In this document: positions 9,657-19,345 of the stretch, in pieces | Position numbering within the stretch: the first letter of the stretch is position 1 | Layout: each line of letters starts with the position of its first letter | Assembly (NCBI RefSeq): GCF_029854705.2 | Contig: NZ_CP139035.1 | Location: forward strand, 3,348,001 to 3,412,000 | From: Akkermansia sp. N21116 | Lineage (GTDB): Bacteria; Verrucomicrobiota; Verrucomicrobiia; Verrucomicrobiales; Akkermansiaceae | Direction: 5' to 3' | DNA length: 64,000 nt | The notes under the pieces: generated by a model | Database searches by the model: none | Told to the model about the DNA's origin: nothing | Seen by the model: the letters and a program-made list of their open reading frames with translations, nothing else | Position numbers and translations under genes: made by a program

Positions 9657-9703
9657 TACACTTCAGTGCATTTCAATACACTTCAATACCTGTCAAAAGT
9701 CAA
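9657..9703 (-). promoter_or_regulatory. Promoter and putative MraZ boxes upstream of mraZ
   Basis: On the minus strand three consecutive 10-base units (9661-9690) read GGTATTGAAG, TGTATTGAAA and TGCACTGAAG, sharing the core T(A/G)(T/C)TGAA(G/A)TG with strict 10-base periodicity. MraZ of other bacteria binds tandem repeats with GTG- or TGGG-like cores ahead of its own gene, so these are its likely operators. A promoter is embedded in them: TTGACT (9698-9703), 17 bases, then TGTATT (9675-9680). Binding and promoter activity are inferred. Confidence 0.6.
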
Positions 9704-9766
9704 TCACGCATGTTAAAAAAGAGAGGTTTTAGGCAAAAAAAAATCCGGGAAGAACGATTTGGGCGC

Positions 9767-9794
9767 TTGCGACTCCGCAAAGCTCTGCTAAAAT
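9767..9794 (+). promoter_or_regulatory. Promoter of the MBL-fold hydrolase, probably leaderless
   Basis: TTGCGA (9767-9772), a 16-base spacer and TAAAAT (9789-9794) form a sigma-70-like promoter. Only seven bases separate the -10 element from the ATG at 9802, so transcription would start at or one base before the start codon. No Shine-Dalgarno sequence can be present. Confidence 0.55.
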
Positions 9795-9801
9795 CGCGCC
9801 C

Positions 9802-10581
9802 ATGTTGGATTTCTGTGTATTGGGCAGCGGTAGTTCCGGGAACGCCTCCGTCATTCGTACCCAAAACACAATGATACTGATTGATGCCGGTTTCAGCGCC
9901 CTTCGTCTGAAAAAAAAGTTGGAAGAATTACGTATCGGCCTAGAGAGTATCAGTGCCATCCTTCTGACTCACGAACACACCGATCACAGCCAAGCCCTCG
10001 GACAGATTACTAAAAAGTATAAAATTCCCGTCATGGGAACGCGGCACACATGCATGTACTTGAAGGAAAAAGCCCCGAACGCTTCGTGGATCAATTTTGA
10101 AAAGGGCTCCAGCTTCCAGATCGGCGACATCACCGTCATGCCATTCGCCACATCACACGATGCCGTAGATCCGGTCGGGTTCAGAATGGCAACCACGGAC
10201 GGTACACTCGGATTCCTCTCCGACACAGGCTGCTGCAATACAGCCATTGCCCGTAGCCTGGAACATGTCGATGCCCTCTACATCGAATCCAACTACGATC
10301 CCCATCTTCTTGAAACTACACCCAAGCGTCCCTGGCCTCTCAAACAGCGCATTGCATCACGCCACGGCCACCTCTCCAATCAGCAAGCCGCCGAGTTCGT
10401 TGAACAAATTGCTCATGGCGGACTTCGCCACATCATCCTGGGACATTTGAGCGGCGAAAGCAACACGGAGGAAATCGCCATGGAAACCATGGCGCGAACC
10501 ATAACCAGGACAGGATTCTCCGATACTACCCTCAGTTGTTCCCGCCAACACGAAATCCTTCCCTGGATTTCCGTCGGGTAA
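9802..10581 (+). CDS. MBL-fold metallo-hydrolase (YycJ/WalJ-like)
   Basis: The 259-residue protein starts MLDFCVLGSGSSGNASVI, the hallmark of the YycJ/WalJ branch of metallo-beta-lactamase-fold hydrolases. The metal-binding motif LLTHEHTDHS follows near residue 56, and later ligands sit in SDTGC, ESNYD and ILGHLS. WalJ-type proteins are predicted 5'-to-3' exonucleases or phosphodiesterases and in Firmicutes are linked to cell-wall regulation. The substrate here is unknown. It is divergent from mraZ and appears to have its own leaderless promoter. It may be transcribed with the membrane protein 34 bases downstream. Confidence 0.88.
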   Translation: MLDFCVLGSGSSGNASVIRTQNTMILIDAGFSALRLKKKLEELRIGLESISAILLTHEHTDHSQALGQITKKYKIPVMGTRHTCMYLKEKAPNASWINFEKGSSFQIGDITVMPFATSHDAVDPVGFRMATTDGTLGFLSDTGCCNTAIARSLEHVDALYIESNYDPHLLETTPKRPWPLKQRIASRHGHLSNQQAAEFVEQIAHGGLRHIILGHLSGESNTEEIAMETMARTITRTGFSDTTLSCSRQHEILPWISVG

Positions 10582-10615
10582 TCAGCCTTTTACTTTTCCT
10601 CCTTCCTTTTTCCAG

Positions 10616-11275
10616 ATGTTCCTGAGCTCTTGCGAAATCATCAGCACGATTGTTGCAGCCATCGCCGGCTCCATTGCATCGTCGCGCGTCAAAATGGATC
10701 TGTTCGGCGTCATTGTCACAGGAACCATAGCCGCTCTGGGAGGAGGTACCATCCGTGACATTTTGCTCGGATTGCCCGTTTACTGGACTGTGCCCACGGG
10801 TGAAAATTTCCTGCTTATTTCCGGCGTCACATGTTTCATCACCTTCTTCACCGCCCAGAAATATCCTCCTCCCCTGGGCACCATCCGCATTGCAGACGCC
10901 ATCGTCCTGGCCCTCTTCGGCGTTATCGGGACGGAAAAATCCATTCTGAACGGTTTCGGTCCGGCTGTTTCCATCGTCATGGGTATCTGTACGGGGATAG
11001 CCGGGGGGCTTCTGCGAGATGCCCTCACGGGCAATGTGCCGTACGTCTTCCGTCCCGGCGAACTGTACGCCACGGCCGCCTTCCTGGGATCGGCCACCTA
11101 TGTATTGCTGGACATGTTCAACGTCGATAATTCCGTCTGTTTCATCACCGGTTTCTGGATCACCCTGCTCGTACGCCTTGCCTCCATCCATTGGAATTGG
11201 AACCTGCCATCCCATCAGCCGATGTTCCGGACAGTCACCAGGAAAAGCCCCCCTCTCCCGCCCCAGTCCGAGTGA
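10616..11275 (+). CDS. Trimeric intracellular cation channel family (UPF0126) membrane protein
   Basis: The 219-residue protein has seven hydrophobic segments arranged as two homologous halves. Each half carries the family's glycine-arginine motif: LGGGTIRDILLG near residue 41 and AGGLLRDALTG near residue 127. Bacterial TRIC/UPF0126 proteins (YicG-like) form trimeric channels that conduct monovalent cations. Physiological roles in bacteria are poorly known. It lies 34 bases after the hydrolase gene, and a shared transcript is plausible. Confidence 0.85.
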   Translation: MFLSSCEIISTIVAAIAGSIASSRVKMDLFGVIVTGTIAALGGGTIRDILLGLPVYWTVPTGENFLLISGVTCFITFFTAQKYPPPLGTIRIADAIVLALFGVIGTEKSILNGFGPAVSIVMGICTGIAGGLLRDALTGNVPYVFRPGELYATAAFLGSATYVLLDMFNVDNSVCFITGFWITLLVRLASIHWNWNLPSHQPMFRTVTRKSPPLPPQSE

Positions 11276-11354
11276 GGATTCCTCTCCTCATAAACAGCAT
11301 CCCCCCCAAGTTCCACTGAAAGAAAGCAAGTTTCTTCACGTACTAGTAATTACC

Positions 11355-13499
11355 ATGAATCCCAAGAGTTTTCTGATCACGTATGCCGCAGTTTCCCTGT
11401 CGCTTCTAAGTGCGGCCGCCTACTCTCCCAATCGCCATCCTGTCCCGGAACCTACACTGCCCCAGACAAATAATTCCCTCTCGACCAACCTTTTCCAGCA
11501 TGCCAAAGTTACGGCGAGCGGAGTTTACAAAGATTTTCTTCCGGAACTGGCCGTCGACGGCAATGCATCCGACAGCGGCAAATACTGGGGTTGCGAAAAC
11601 CTTCCTGTCTGGCTTCAGGTCGATATGGGGAAACCCCAATCTCTTTCCTCCATCCGATTCTGGCCTTATTGGGCCGACGGACGCATCTACCAATTTAAAA
11701 TCGAAGGTTCCAAAGACGGTAAAGTTTGGAAAACACTCGTCGACCAAAGCGCCAATTCCATTTCCGGTACGGCGGACGGCAGTACCTACACTTTCCCTGC
11801 CACTACTGTCCGGTACGTCCGCACGACAATCACCAACAACTCCGCCGGCAAACAATCCGGCGGACATATCGTCGAAATTCAAGGCTTTGCCGAATCCGAT
11901 CACGCCGGACTGCAGGCTATTCCCATCTCAGCCGACGAACGCCAACCGGGAGATCGTCCAATCGACCCTTCCCGTATCCAGCCGGGTATCATCGACACGG
12001 CCTGGAGGGGAGAACGAGTCAATGGACAAATTGCCATCTCCGGAGACGGAGGGTTACAACAAGTTCGCCTCTCGACACAGCCTCTTATCGGACCGGATGG
12101 AACTCAAATTCCTGTTTCCGCCTCATTCGTGCGCTTCACCGGAGCCGACAAAGATGCTATCGCCGACATTATTGATCCGGATTGGGACAGAATCGACATC
12201 CCGGCCGGGCAAATCCGCTCTGTATGGGTCCAGGCCGATATCCCGGTTCAAACAGTTCCCGGTGCATATAAAGGCGTCGTTTCCGTCCATTCCCAAGGGC
12301 AGAAATCCATTGACATCCCCATCAAGATCAATGTCATGAAGGCGGCACTTCCGCCAGCCAAAGACTGGACTATGCACCTTGATCTCTGGCAGCACCCGGA
12401 AGCAGTCGCCCGCTGGCATGACGTCAAACCATGGTCCAAGGAACATTTCGATCTGATGCGACCTCTCATGAAGCGCCTGGCGGATGCCGGACAAAAGACC
12501 ATCACCTGTTCCCTGATCCATGAAGCATGGAACGAGCAAACCTACGACTGGTGGCCCTCCATGATCGAATGGATCAAAAATACAGACGGCACCATGAGCT
12601 ACGACTACACCAATTTCGACAAGTGGGTCGACTTCATGAGCAACGACATCGGCATGAAAGACGCCTTCATCAACTGCTACACCATGGTTCCCTGGTCGAT
12701 GAAGCTCCGCTACCTCGACAAGGCCAGCGGTGAATACAAGGAACAACCACTCAACCCCGACAATGCCGAATACGAAGCCATTTGGGGACCATTTCTCACC
12801 GATTTCGTCAAACACCTCAAACAGAAAGGCTGGCTGGAACGTACCTGCATCGGCCTTGATGAACGCCCCGACAAAATGGTCGCCGCAGCTCAGAAACTGC
12901 TTGATCAATACACCCCGGGCATGCGTATGGTTTCCGCCTTCAACCACCCTACCTCCATGACGGATAGGGTTTATGATCTCTCCATCAGTATCACCCATGC
13001 GGATACCGTCGGCAAAGTACTTGAAGCCCGGAAGAAGAAAGGCCAAAAGACGACTTTTTATATCTGCTGCTCGCCAGCCAAGCCCAATACTTTCACTAAA
13101 TCCTCACTAGCCGAATCGGAATGGCTCGGTATCTTCGCCGCCGCCAACAATCTGGACGGCATCCTGAGATGGGCTTATAATTCCTGGGGCAGAAACCCCT
13201 TGGAAACCACCGATTTCGGCAATTGGAAGCCAGGCGACTGTTACCTCGTCTATCCAGGAAACCGCAGTTCTCTGCGTTTTGAAAAACTCCGTGACGGTCT
13301 CGAAGATTTCGAGAAAATCACAATCCTCAGAAAGCAGGCAGCATCTCCCAAGGCCAGCGCCGAATTCAAAAAGGCTGTTTCAGACATGAACGTTCTTCTC
13401 AAGGAACTCTTCACCGTCAAACGCAGCTCCGGCAACCAGCACAAGGACGATATCATCCGTGCCCGCGCCGCCATTAACAAAGCATCCGCCTTAAGCTAA
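11355..13499 (+). CDS. Secreted glycoside hydrolase, GH123/DUF4091-like, with discoidin domain
   Basis: The 714-residue protein opens with a signal peptide (about residues 1-22). A discoidin/F5-8C carbohydrate-binding domain at about 45-180 follows, then a beta-sandwich at about 190-330 and a TIM-barrel-like DUF4091 region. GH123 enzymes release N-acetylgalactosamine by substrate-assisted catalysis using adjacent Asp-Glu residues, and GLDERP places such a pair at about 501-502. The C-terminal RWAYNSWG and GDCYLVYPG segments are typical of DUF4091. The family role is known; the GalNAc specificity is inferred and fits mucin degradation. The start at 11355 gives a clean signal peptide; the frame is open further upstream but runs into the preceding gene. 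Confidence 0.8.
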   Translation: MNPKSFLITYAAVSLSLLSAAAYSPNRHPVPEPTLPQTNNSLSTNLFQHAKVTASGVYKDFLPELAVDGNASDSGKYWGCENLPVWLQVDMGKPQSLSSIRFWPYWADGRIYQFKIEGSKDGKVWKTLVDQSANSISGTADGSTYTFPATTVRYVRTTITNNSAGKQSGGHIVEIQGFAESDHAGLQAIPISADERQPGDRPIDPSRIQPGIIDTAWRGERVNGQIAISGDGGLQQVRLSTQPLIGPDGTQIPVSASFVRFTGADKDAIADIIDPDWDRIDIPAGQIRSVWVQADIPVQTVPGAYKGVVSVHSQGQKSIDIPIKINVMKAALPPAKDWTMHLDLWQHPEAVARWHDVKPWSKEHFDLMRPLMKRLADAGQKTITCSLIHEAWNEQTYDWWPSMIEWIKNTDGTMSYDYTNFDKWVDFMSNDIGMKDAFINCYTMVPWSMKLRYLDKASGEYKEQPLNPDNAEYEAIWGPFLTDFVKHLKQKGWLERTCIGLDERPDKMVAAAQKLLDQYTPGMRMVSAFNHPTSMTDRVYDLSISITHADTVGKVLEARKKKGQKTTFYICCSPAKPNTFTKSSLAESEWLGIFAAANNLDGILRWAYNSWGRNPLETTDFGNWKPGDCYLVYPGNRSSLRFEKLRDGLEDFEKITILRKQAASPKASAEFKKAVSDMNVLLKELFTVKRSSGNQHKDDIIRARAAINKASALS

Positions 13500-13612
13500 C
13501 GGAATCGCATTCAATCTCTCCGATCACGGGCAATCTCCTCTCGCCAGGCGGTTGCCCATGATGTTTTCAAGGGATAATCTCCTTTACTCCATGACGGGAT
13601 TTCCTTACTCAT

Positions 13613-14179
13613 TTGAGAATCGAATATGGGAAAAAGCGAAAATTCGAATTGGGTCTCAGTCTTACTCTGGTACTTACATTGTTAGCTATCCCGTTTTATT
13701 TCAAGGGGAATATGGGGTCGCAACTGGATTTTCATCCGTCATGGAACGAGGCAGAACGAACTCAAATCCAGCAATGCTACAACAGATTCATCACAATCGC
13801 CGACCTCATCACCCCTGAGGCGAGCAGGGAGTTCGTCCAATATTATTTCGATAGCAAATGGGGCAATACTGTATTGTTGGGAATTTACGACATCCTGTAT
13901 CCTTTCTCACATCAAGTTGTGCAAGAATACCTGACAGGAGACACGCGAAAAATGATTAAGTCAACAGCAGAAACCGGCAATGCCAGTCTGACGGACGAAA
14001 ATAATTCCTCCCTGCTCATATTCTCCCTCGCTATGGGAGAATATGAACTCGCTCAATCCCTTGTCAAATGCGGTGCAGATGTCAATCTGCACTCACGGGT
14101 TCCCTTCATAATAGACATGCCGGGCGATACTCCTTTATCGTGGGCCGTCTCCACCAGAATCTGCGACCAAGCAACTTGA
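13613..14179 (+). pseudogene. Truncated ankyrin-repeat-type membrane-anchored protein
   Basis: A 188-residue frame starting at TTG 13613 encodes a basic N-terminus and one membrane segment (about residues 13-31). It ends with a single ankyrin-like unit (SLLIFSLAMGEYELAQSLVKCG, then ADVN) and the beginning of a second, GDTPLSWAV, before an abrupt stop. Ankyrin proteins normally carry several 33-residue repeats, so the C-terminal part seems to have been lost near 14170. There is no good ATG or ribosome-binding site for the frame. The stretch is AT-rich compared with its neighbours. It is probably a degraded gene, though a short functional protein cannot be excluded. Confidence 0.55.
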
Positions 14180-14203
14180 GAAAATGAATCCATAGAACAT
14201 CAA

Positions 14204-14229
14204 AGAGCCGCTCCCGAAGAAGCGGCTCT
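14204..14229 (-). terminator. Hairpin terminator after the GH35 gene
   Basis: A nine-base stem (AGAGCCGCT and AGCGGCTCT) with an eight-base loop lies 39 bases past the GH35 stop. On the minus strand it is followed by a short U-rich stretch (TTTGATGTT). The U-run is modest, so termination strength is uncertain. Confidence 0.55.
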
Positions 14230-14267
14230 GATGGAATTGTCTAACGTATCCGGATTCGTCTACTTGA

Positions 14268-16208
14268 TTACCATTCGTTATTCAGGTTTTTCGTCTCGAC
14301 CTTGCCGGGCTCCTTATTGCGTTCGGTCATGCCGCGTACGGGCTGAGGTTCGGTTTCAACAAGATCAAGGATGTCGATCTGGTTCTTGCCGGAACGCAGA
14401 ACCGTAGCCGGAACATACAAGCGAAGCTGAGGCCCGATGTTCCAGTAACGCCCCATGTTGTGGCCATTGACCCAGAGGTAGCCTTTGGTGTACTTCGACA
14501 TGTCGAGGAAAGTATCCTGCGGTTTTTCAAGATTGATCACAGCACGGAAATGAGCTCCCTTGCGGGCTCCGGTCCCCTTTTTGGTAGCAGGAGCATTCAC
14601 GATGGTTTCTGGAGCCAAAGGCATGGGTTTGACGATCCAGCCTGTCAACTTTTTATCGCCCAGCTTGACATCGCCATGAAGCCCCTTGCGGTCCTTTTCC
14701 ATACCAATGGTAAAGTTGACGTGCCCCATGGCTTCCACAAGGATTTCCAGAGTGGCCGTCTTCTTACGTGCAGGGATTTCCAGAGATTTTTTACCTTCGC
14801 GCCTGTCGAGGGTACCCACCGGTTTGCCGTCGAGGTACACCATGGCGTAATCGTTGGCATGATCCAGCGTCAGGGTTTCGGCAGGGCCTGCCGGGATAGT
14901 CGTTTTGTAGATAGCCATCCCTTGATTCTGTCCCCACATTTCAAAATAGGGAGGAGTATCATACTTTTTCGCAAATGCCCTGGGTTGATTATCCCAGAGT
15001 CCGGCATGGAAGACGGGCTTGAATTCCGGAATTTCCATGGACGGGATTTCAGCAGGAACCTCGGGAATGCCGGCTTCCTTCGGCACCTTGGAAATAATGA
15101 TATCGCGGATCTTCGTGTAGAATTCGTTGGGTCTGCCGTGTTCATCAATGGGAGATCCGTAGTCGTAACTGGTCAGATCGGGTTCATATTGTCCCGGCCC
15201 CCCGGTATTTGCACCTGCGGTCAGCCCAAAATTGGTTCCGCCATGTACGACAAACAGGCTAAAGGAACGCCCCTTGTCCATGAACCATTGGACATTGTCC
15301 ACAATGCCGGGGGTGGGAGACCAATTGCCTTCTCCCCAGTGGCGAAGCCAACCGGGATAAGTTTCCGATGAAAAGACGGGAACACCGGGATTACACTTAT
15401 TGGCTACATTCCAGGCAGCATCGTTAAGTCCGGGATCCAGACCGACAGCCACTCCGGGCAAGACGACTCCACGCAAAAAGCCTTCGCCGGCGCCATCGGA
15501 TGTATAGAATGGGGCAAAGCCTTTCTTCGTCCAGAAATCCTTAAGCCATTCCATGTACTTGCGATCCTTGCGCTGGTAGCTGCCATACTCGTTTTCCAAC
15601 TGGGTCATGAGAATGGGGCCGCCGTTCTTGGCCAGATACGGTTCTGCCACTTTGGCAATGGCATTCAGATAACGCTCCTGGGCCTTCATGAAATGGGCGT
15701 CCTCCGTCGTACGGATCTTCGCATTCGGATCCTTCAGCAAATAGGCAGGCAAACCGCCCAGATCCCATTCGCCACACACGTACGGCCCCGGACGGAAGAG
15801 AACCCACATACCTTCTTCCTGACAAATTTTGAGGAATTCGCCAATGTCGCGGTTTCCCGTTTTGAAGTCGAACGTACCATCGGGCTTTTCCAGATCATTC
15901 CAGAACACGTAAAAAGCAATCGTGTTGAGCCCCATAGCCTTGGCCATCTGAACTCTGTGACGCCAGTACTCCTTGGGGATACGCTGGGGGTGCATTTCGC
16001 CGCCACGAATCTGGAACGGTTTGCCGTTCAACATGAATTCACTATTGTCAGCCCCTCCGAATCCAAACTGAACGGGAGCACCTTTCGTGGGCGCCGGGCG
16101 CTCGACATTGTTGGGAGCCTCTGGACCAGCCCACGAAGATGCTGCAAAGACAGCTCCCATTCCTACGGTCAGTGCGAGTTTCCCCGCATATTGATGAAAC
16201 CGATACAT
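14268..16208 (-). CDS. Secreted beta-galactosidase, glycoside hydrolase family 35
   Basis: GH35 enzymes remove terminal beta-linked galactose with retention of configuration. The 646-residue protein has a signal peptide (about residues 1-28) and then a TIM barrel with GGEMHPQRIP, FRPGPYVCGEWDLGGLP, the acid/base glutamate in QLENEYG (E207) and the nucleophile in SSETYPGW (E282). C-terminal beta-sandwich domains follow, including the jelly-roll end motif KGYLWVNGHNMGRYW. The ATG at 16208 was chosen because it directly precedes the signal peptide and lies seven bases from a TATAGT -10 element. It is expected to act on mucin O-glycan galactose. Confidence 0.95.
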   Translation of the reverse strand: MYRFHQYAGKLALTVGMGAVFAASSWAGPEAPNNVERPAPTKGAPVQFGFGGADNSEFMLNGKPFQIRGGEMHPQRIPKEYWRHRVQMAKAMGLNTIAFYVFWNDLEKPDGTFDFKTGNRDIGEFLKICQEEGMWVLFRPGPYVCGEWDLGGLPAYLLKDPNAKIRTTEDAHFMKAQERYLNAIAKVAEPYLAKNGGPILMTQLENEYGSYQRKDRKYMEWLKDFWTKKGFAPFYTSDGAGEGFLRGVVLPGVAVGLDPGLNDAAWNVANKCNPGVPVFSSETYPGWLRHWGEGNWSPTPGIVDNVQWFMDKGRSFSLFVVHGGTNFGLTAGANTGGPGQYEPDLTSYDYGSPIDEHGRPNEFYTKIRDIIISKVPKEAGIPEVPAEIPSMEIPEFKPVFHAGLWDNQPRAFAKKYDTPPYFEMWGQNQGMAIYKTTIPAGPAETLTLDHANDYAMVYLDGKPVGTLDRREGKKSLEIPARKKTATLEILVEAMGHVNFTIGMEKDRKGLHGDVKLGDKKLTGWIVKPMPLAPETIVNAPATKKGTGARKGAHFRAVINLEKPQDTFLDMSKYTKGYLWVNGHNMGRYWNIGPQLRLYVPATVLRSGKNQIDILDLVETEPQPVRGMTERNKEPGKVETKNLNNEW

Positions 16209-16215
16209 AGGCCTG

Positions 16216-16221
16216 ACTATA
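16216..16221 (-). promoter_or_regulatory. -10 element of the GH35 gene, probably leaderless
   Basis: On the minus strand TATAGT is separated from the ATG at 16208 by seven bases. That spacing would put the transcription start at or next to the A of the ATG. No convincing -35 element was found at the right distance, so this is a partial promoter call. Confidence 0.4.
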
Positions 16222-16249
16222 TACCTTTTTCTTGATGAGGAAGACAAGC

Positions 16250-16283
16250 AAAAAGGCTGTTCCTGTACATGGCAGGAACAGCC
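16250..16283 (-). terminator. Rho-independent terminator after transketolase
   Basis: An 11-base perfect stem (GGCTGTTCCTG 16255-16265 with CAGGAACAGCC 16273-16283) has a seven-base loop. On the minus strand it is followed by TTTTTGCTTGTCTT. It lies 26 bases past the transketolase stop and just before the GH35 promoter region. Confidence 0.85.
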
Positions 16284-16308
16284 CTAGGAAAGTCCGATTT
16301 CGGAATCC

Positions 16309-18312
16309 TCAACGGGCAAGCACACGCTTGGCGGCATCCACGACGGAATCCACCGTCATGCCCAGTCCTTCGAGGACCTGGTTTCCGGGAGCGGAGAAGC
16401 CGAAGCGGTCGATTCCGATGACTTCACCTTCCAGTCCGACATACTTCCACCAAAGGGATGTTACACCGGCTTCAATGGATATCCGCTTCTCACAGGAGGC
16501 AGGCAGAACACTCTCACGATATGCGGGACTCTGAGCATCAAAGCGATAGAAACTCGGCATGGAAACGACGCGAATGCCATCTCCCAAACGATCCGCCGCC
16601 TGAAGAGCGAGGGAAAGTTCAGAACCGGAAGAGAGCAGGATAGCCTTAAGGTCTCCCTTTTCCTTGCGGACAATATATCCGCCTTTGAGCACACCCTGCC
16701 GACGCGTCTCAACAGGAAGATCGTTAAGAGTCGCCACCTTCTGACGGGTAAGAATCAGAGCTGTCGGTCCTGTGTGGCGTTCCATGGCTGCCATCCAGGC
16801 ACCTGCCGTTTCTTCAGGATCAGCGGGTCGAATGACATCAAGGTTCGGTACCACGCGGAGACTGCTGTAGGTTTCAGTCGGCTGGTGGGTCGGACCGTCT
16901 TCACCGACAGCGACGGAATCGTGAGTCAGCACGTATGTCACAGGCAATCCGCTCAAGGCGGCCACACGGATTGATCCGCGCATGTAGTCCACAAACACCA
17001 GGAAGGTTGCGGCACTCACACGGAACAGACCGTCATAAGCAATGCCGTTGCAAATAGCGCCCATGGCATGTTCGCGGATGCCAATCCAGAAATTACGTCC
17101 GGTGGGATTTTCCGGAGAGTAGTCTCCCGCATCCTTGAGATAGTTCTTATTGGAGCTGTACAAGTCGGCGCTGGTCGTTAGGAAGAAGGGATCGGCCTTG
17201 GCTATGTCGTTAATTACCTTGGCTCCGGCGGAACGCGTCGCATCGGCAAAAGACGGGTCGAACGCAGGAATAGCCTTGTCCGTTTCCCCGGCGGGGATCC
17301 CTTCGGCACATGCCTTCATCCCGGCAGACAATTCGGCAGCAAGATCAGGGTTGGCCTTGCTCCATGCATCAAAGGTGGCGTGCCACGCCCGGCATGCTTC
17401 TTCACGCCTGGCACGCAGAGATGCCATGTAGGAGCGAACTTCCTCCGAAACGTAGAATCGTTCGTCGGAGGGCAGCCCCCAATTGGCGTGAGCTTCCGGC
17501 CAGAATTTGGCCCCGCCTTCGCCGTGTCCCTTGGTCGTACCGGCAACTTCCGGCACGCCCTTGGCAATGATCGTTTTGGCGATGATAAGCTTGGGTTTGC
17601 CGTTCTTGCTGGAACGGAGCCGGGCAACGGTGTCGGCAATCAAGGAGATATTGTGTCCGTCAATCGTGCTGACTTCCCAGCCCAGGCTGGAGTATAAACC
17701 ATCCACATCGGAAAGCTGGGTTTTATCAGCCGGAGCATCCAGCGTAATGTCATTAGAATCGTAGATAACGACGAGATTGTCCAATTTCAGCACGGCAGCC
17801 AAGGCCATGGCTTCGCGGCAGACCCCTTCCTGCATACAGCCATCGCCGGCCAGGCAGTATACCATCTGGTTGAAAATCGTATGTTCGGGAGTATTGAATC
17901 TCGCCGCGGCACGTTTGGCGGACAAAGCGAAGCCGACTGAATTGGCAACGCCCTGCCCCAATGGTCCGGTCGTACATTCCACTCCGGGCGTATCGCCGAA
18001 TTCCGGGTGTCCGGGTGTTTTGGAACCTTTTTTACGGAAGGCTCTGAGATCGTCGAGACTCAGGTCGAATCCCGTCAAATGCAACCATGAATACAGGAAC
18101 ATGGAGCCGTGACCGCCGGACAGAATAAAACGATCGCGGTTCAGCCAGCGAGGCTCGGAAGGATTAATATTCAGTAGGTCCCCGAAGAGAACCGCACCAA
18201 TTTCAGCGCATCCCAGGGGGAGTCCCATATGACCGGACGAACATTCGTACACGGCATCAATGGCAAGTCCTCTGGCCTGGTTGGCAGCTTTCTGGAGAAT
18301 GTCGAGATTCAT
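16309..18312 (-). CDS. tkt: Transketolase
   Basis: Transketolase transfers two-carbon ketol units between sugar phosphates in the non-oxidative pentose phosphate pathway, using thiamine diphosphate and a divalent metal. The 667-residue protein matches the usual length (663 in E. coli). The N-terminal part has [10 protein letters not shown] and [16 protein letters not shown], the metal/thiamine motif GDGCMQEG follows near residue 155, and the pyrimidine-domain segment is [16 protein letters not shown]. The ATG at 18312 begins [11 protein letters not shown], matching the family start; a longer in-frame start at 18342 is unlikely. It appears to be a single-gene unit with its own terminator. Confidence 0.97.
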   Translation of the reverse strand: MNLDILQKAANQARGLAIDAVYECSSGHMGLPLGCAEIGAVLFGDLLNINPSEPRWLNRDRFILSGGHGSMFLYSWLHLTGFDLSLDDLRAFRKKGSKTPGHPEFGDTPGVECTTGPLGQGVANSVGFALSAKRAAARFNTPEHTIFNQMVYCLAGDGCMQEGVCREAMALAAVLKLDNLVVIYDSNDITLDAPADKTQLSDVDGLYSSLGWEVSTIDGHNISLIADTVARLRSSKNGKPKLIIAKTIIAKGVPEVAGTTKGHGEGGAKFWPEAHANWGLPSDERFYVSEEVRSYMASLRARREEACRAWHATFDAWSKANPDLAAELSAGMKACAEGIPAGETDKAIPAFDPSFADATRSAGAKVINDIAKADPFFLTTSADLYSSNKNYLKDAGDYSPENPTGRNFWIGIREHAMGAICNGIAYDGLFRVSAATFLVFVDYMRGSIRVAALSGLPVTYVLTHDSVAVGEDGPTHQPTETYSSLRVVPNLDVIRPADPEETAGAWMAAMERHTGPTALILTRQKVATLNDLPVETRRQGVLKGGYIVRKEKGDLKAILLSSGSELSLALQAADRLGDGIRVVSMPSFYRFDAQSPAYRESVLPASCEKRISIEAGVTSLWWKYVGLEGEVIGIDRFGFSAPGNQVLEGLGMTVDSVVDAAKRVLAR

Positions 18313-18447
18313 GCGCGGCGAGTATGGCGACTCCAGATTCAAAATAAAAGCCTAAAGTCACACCCGAATCTCCAGCATTGCGTCGTCAATACGCAATCCC
18401 CATCCCATATTGCCGATTCCACCTTCAAATTCCCCGAACAAGCCTCA

Positions 18448-19278
18448 TCATCGGCACAGATCCTGCTTCATGTCCAAAGCCGGGGTAAATTCTGTCACAT
18501 CGCCGACGACCGTGGCCGGAACGCCAGCAACCGTCGTATGAGGAGGGACGTCGGACAACACCACGGAACTGGCTGCTACTTTGGCGCACTGTCCAATAGT
18601 CACGCGCCCCAGTATTTTAGCACCAGCACCAATCAAAACACCCGATTCGACAATGGGATGGCGGTCTCCTTCCTCCTTGCCCGTACCACCGAGAGTTACT
18701 TCATGCAGAATGGAAACGTTATCTTTCACAATAGCCGTTTCACCGACGACAAAGCTTGTAGCATGGTCCAGCAGGATGCCGGATCCAATGCTGGCAGCCG
18801 GGTGGATATCCACAGCAAACACTTCACTGGCAACGCTCTGGAATTGCAAGGCAATCAAGTGGCGGCCCTGAGACCACAACCAATGGGCGATACGGTATGT
18901 CGAGATGGCATGGAAACCTTTGAAAAAGAGCAAAGGCTCCAGCGGTGAATGGCAAGCGGGGTCACGATCCACGATGGCAACCAGGTCATGCGCCATCTGC
19001 GCTATGATGGCAGGATCGCTTTCCAGGGCATCGCGAATGACAGGTTCCAGTTCCTCGCGTACCATATCGCGGCGCGACAACTTGCGGGCCAGGCGGGCAA
19101 CAATGGCTTCCACCAAACACGTACGTGTCAGGCATACATCATTAAGCAGACTCAGCATGGACGGCTCTTCAACAAGAGCCTTCTTCGCCTCATCAATGAT
19201 CCAGCTCCACACTTCCGCCACCAAGCATGCACAACTTTCACATGCCCGAATCCTCTTCCTTTTATTGCTGTCCGTCAT
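18448..19278 (-). CDS. cysE: Serine O-acetyltransferase
   Basis: CysE acetylates L-serine with acetyl-CoA, the first step of cysteine synthesis; CysK then swaps the acetate for sulfide. The 276-residue protein has the helical N-terminal domain (DPAIIAQMAHDLVAIVDRDPAC), the catalytic-site stretch AVDIHPAASIGSGILLDHATSFVVGETA, and the hexapeptide-repeat left-handed beta-helix (VLIGAGAKILGRVTIG). Catalytic histidines are present in DIHP and LLDH. The start at 19278 (MTDSNKRKR) was chosen over the upstream 19311 on length grounds. A cysK gene lies about 40 kb away in this window. Confidence 0.95.
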   Translation of the reverse strand: MTDSNKRKRIRACESCACLVAEVWSWIIDEAKKALVEEPSMLSLLNDVCLTRTCLVEAIVARLARKLSRRDMVREELEPVIRDALESDPAIIAQMAHDLVAIVDRDPACHSPLEPLLFFKGFHAISTYRIAHWLWSQGRHLIALQFQSVASEVFAVDIHPAASIGSGILLDHATSFVVGETAIVKDNVSILHEVTLGGTGKEEGDRHPIVESGVLIGAGAKILGRVTIGQCAKVAASSVVLSDVPPHTTVAGVPATVVGDVTEFTPALDMKQDLCR

Positions 19279-19345
19279 GCGTGCGGATGCTCTCACGGGA
19301 CTTGGACGCATACAAGTGAAAAAGATACGCCCAATCCTTAACTCA

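Noticed and set aside
11019-11354. In-frame 112-residue extension of the DUF4091 glycosidase
   Set aside because: It overlaps the end of the TRIC-family gene and would bury the signal peptide inside the protein.
12123-13046. 307-residue minus-strand frame opposite the DUF4091 glycosidase
   Set aside because: Shadow of a secreted glycosidase with good motifs; no start context or homology seen.
13528-13557. Possible hairpin GGGCAA/TTGCCC after the DUF4091 gene
   Set aside because: The stem is short with a large loop and no T-run follows, so a terminator cannot be supported.
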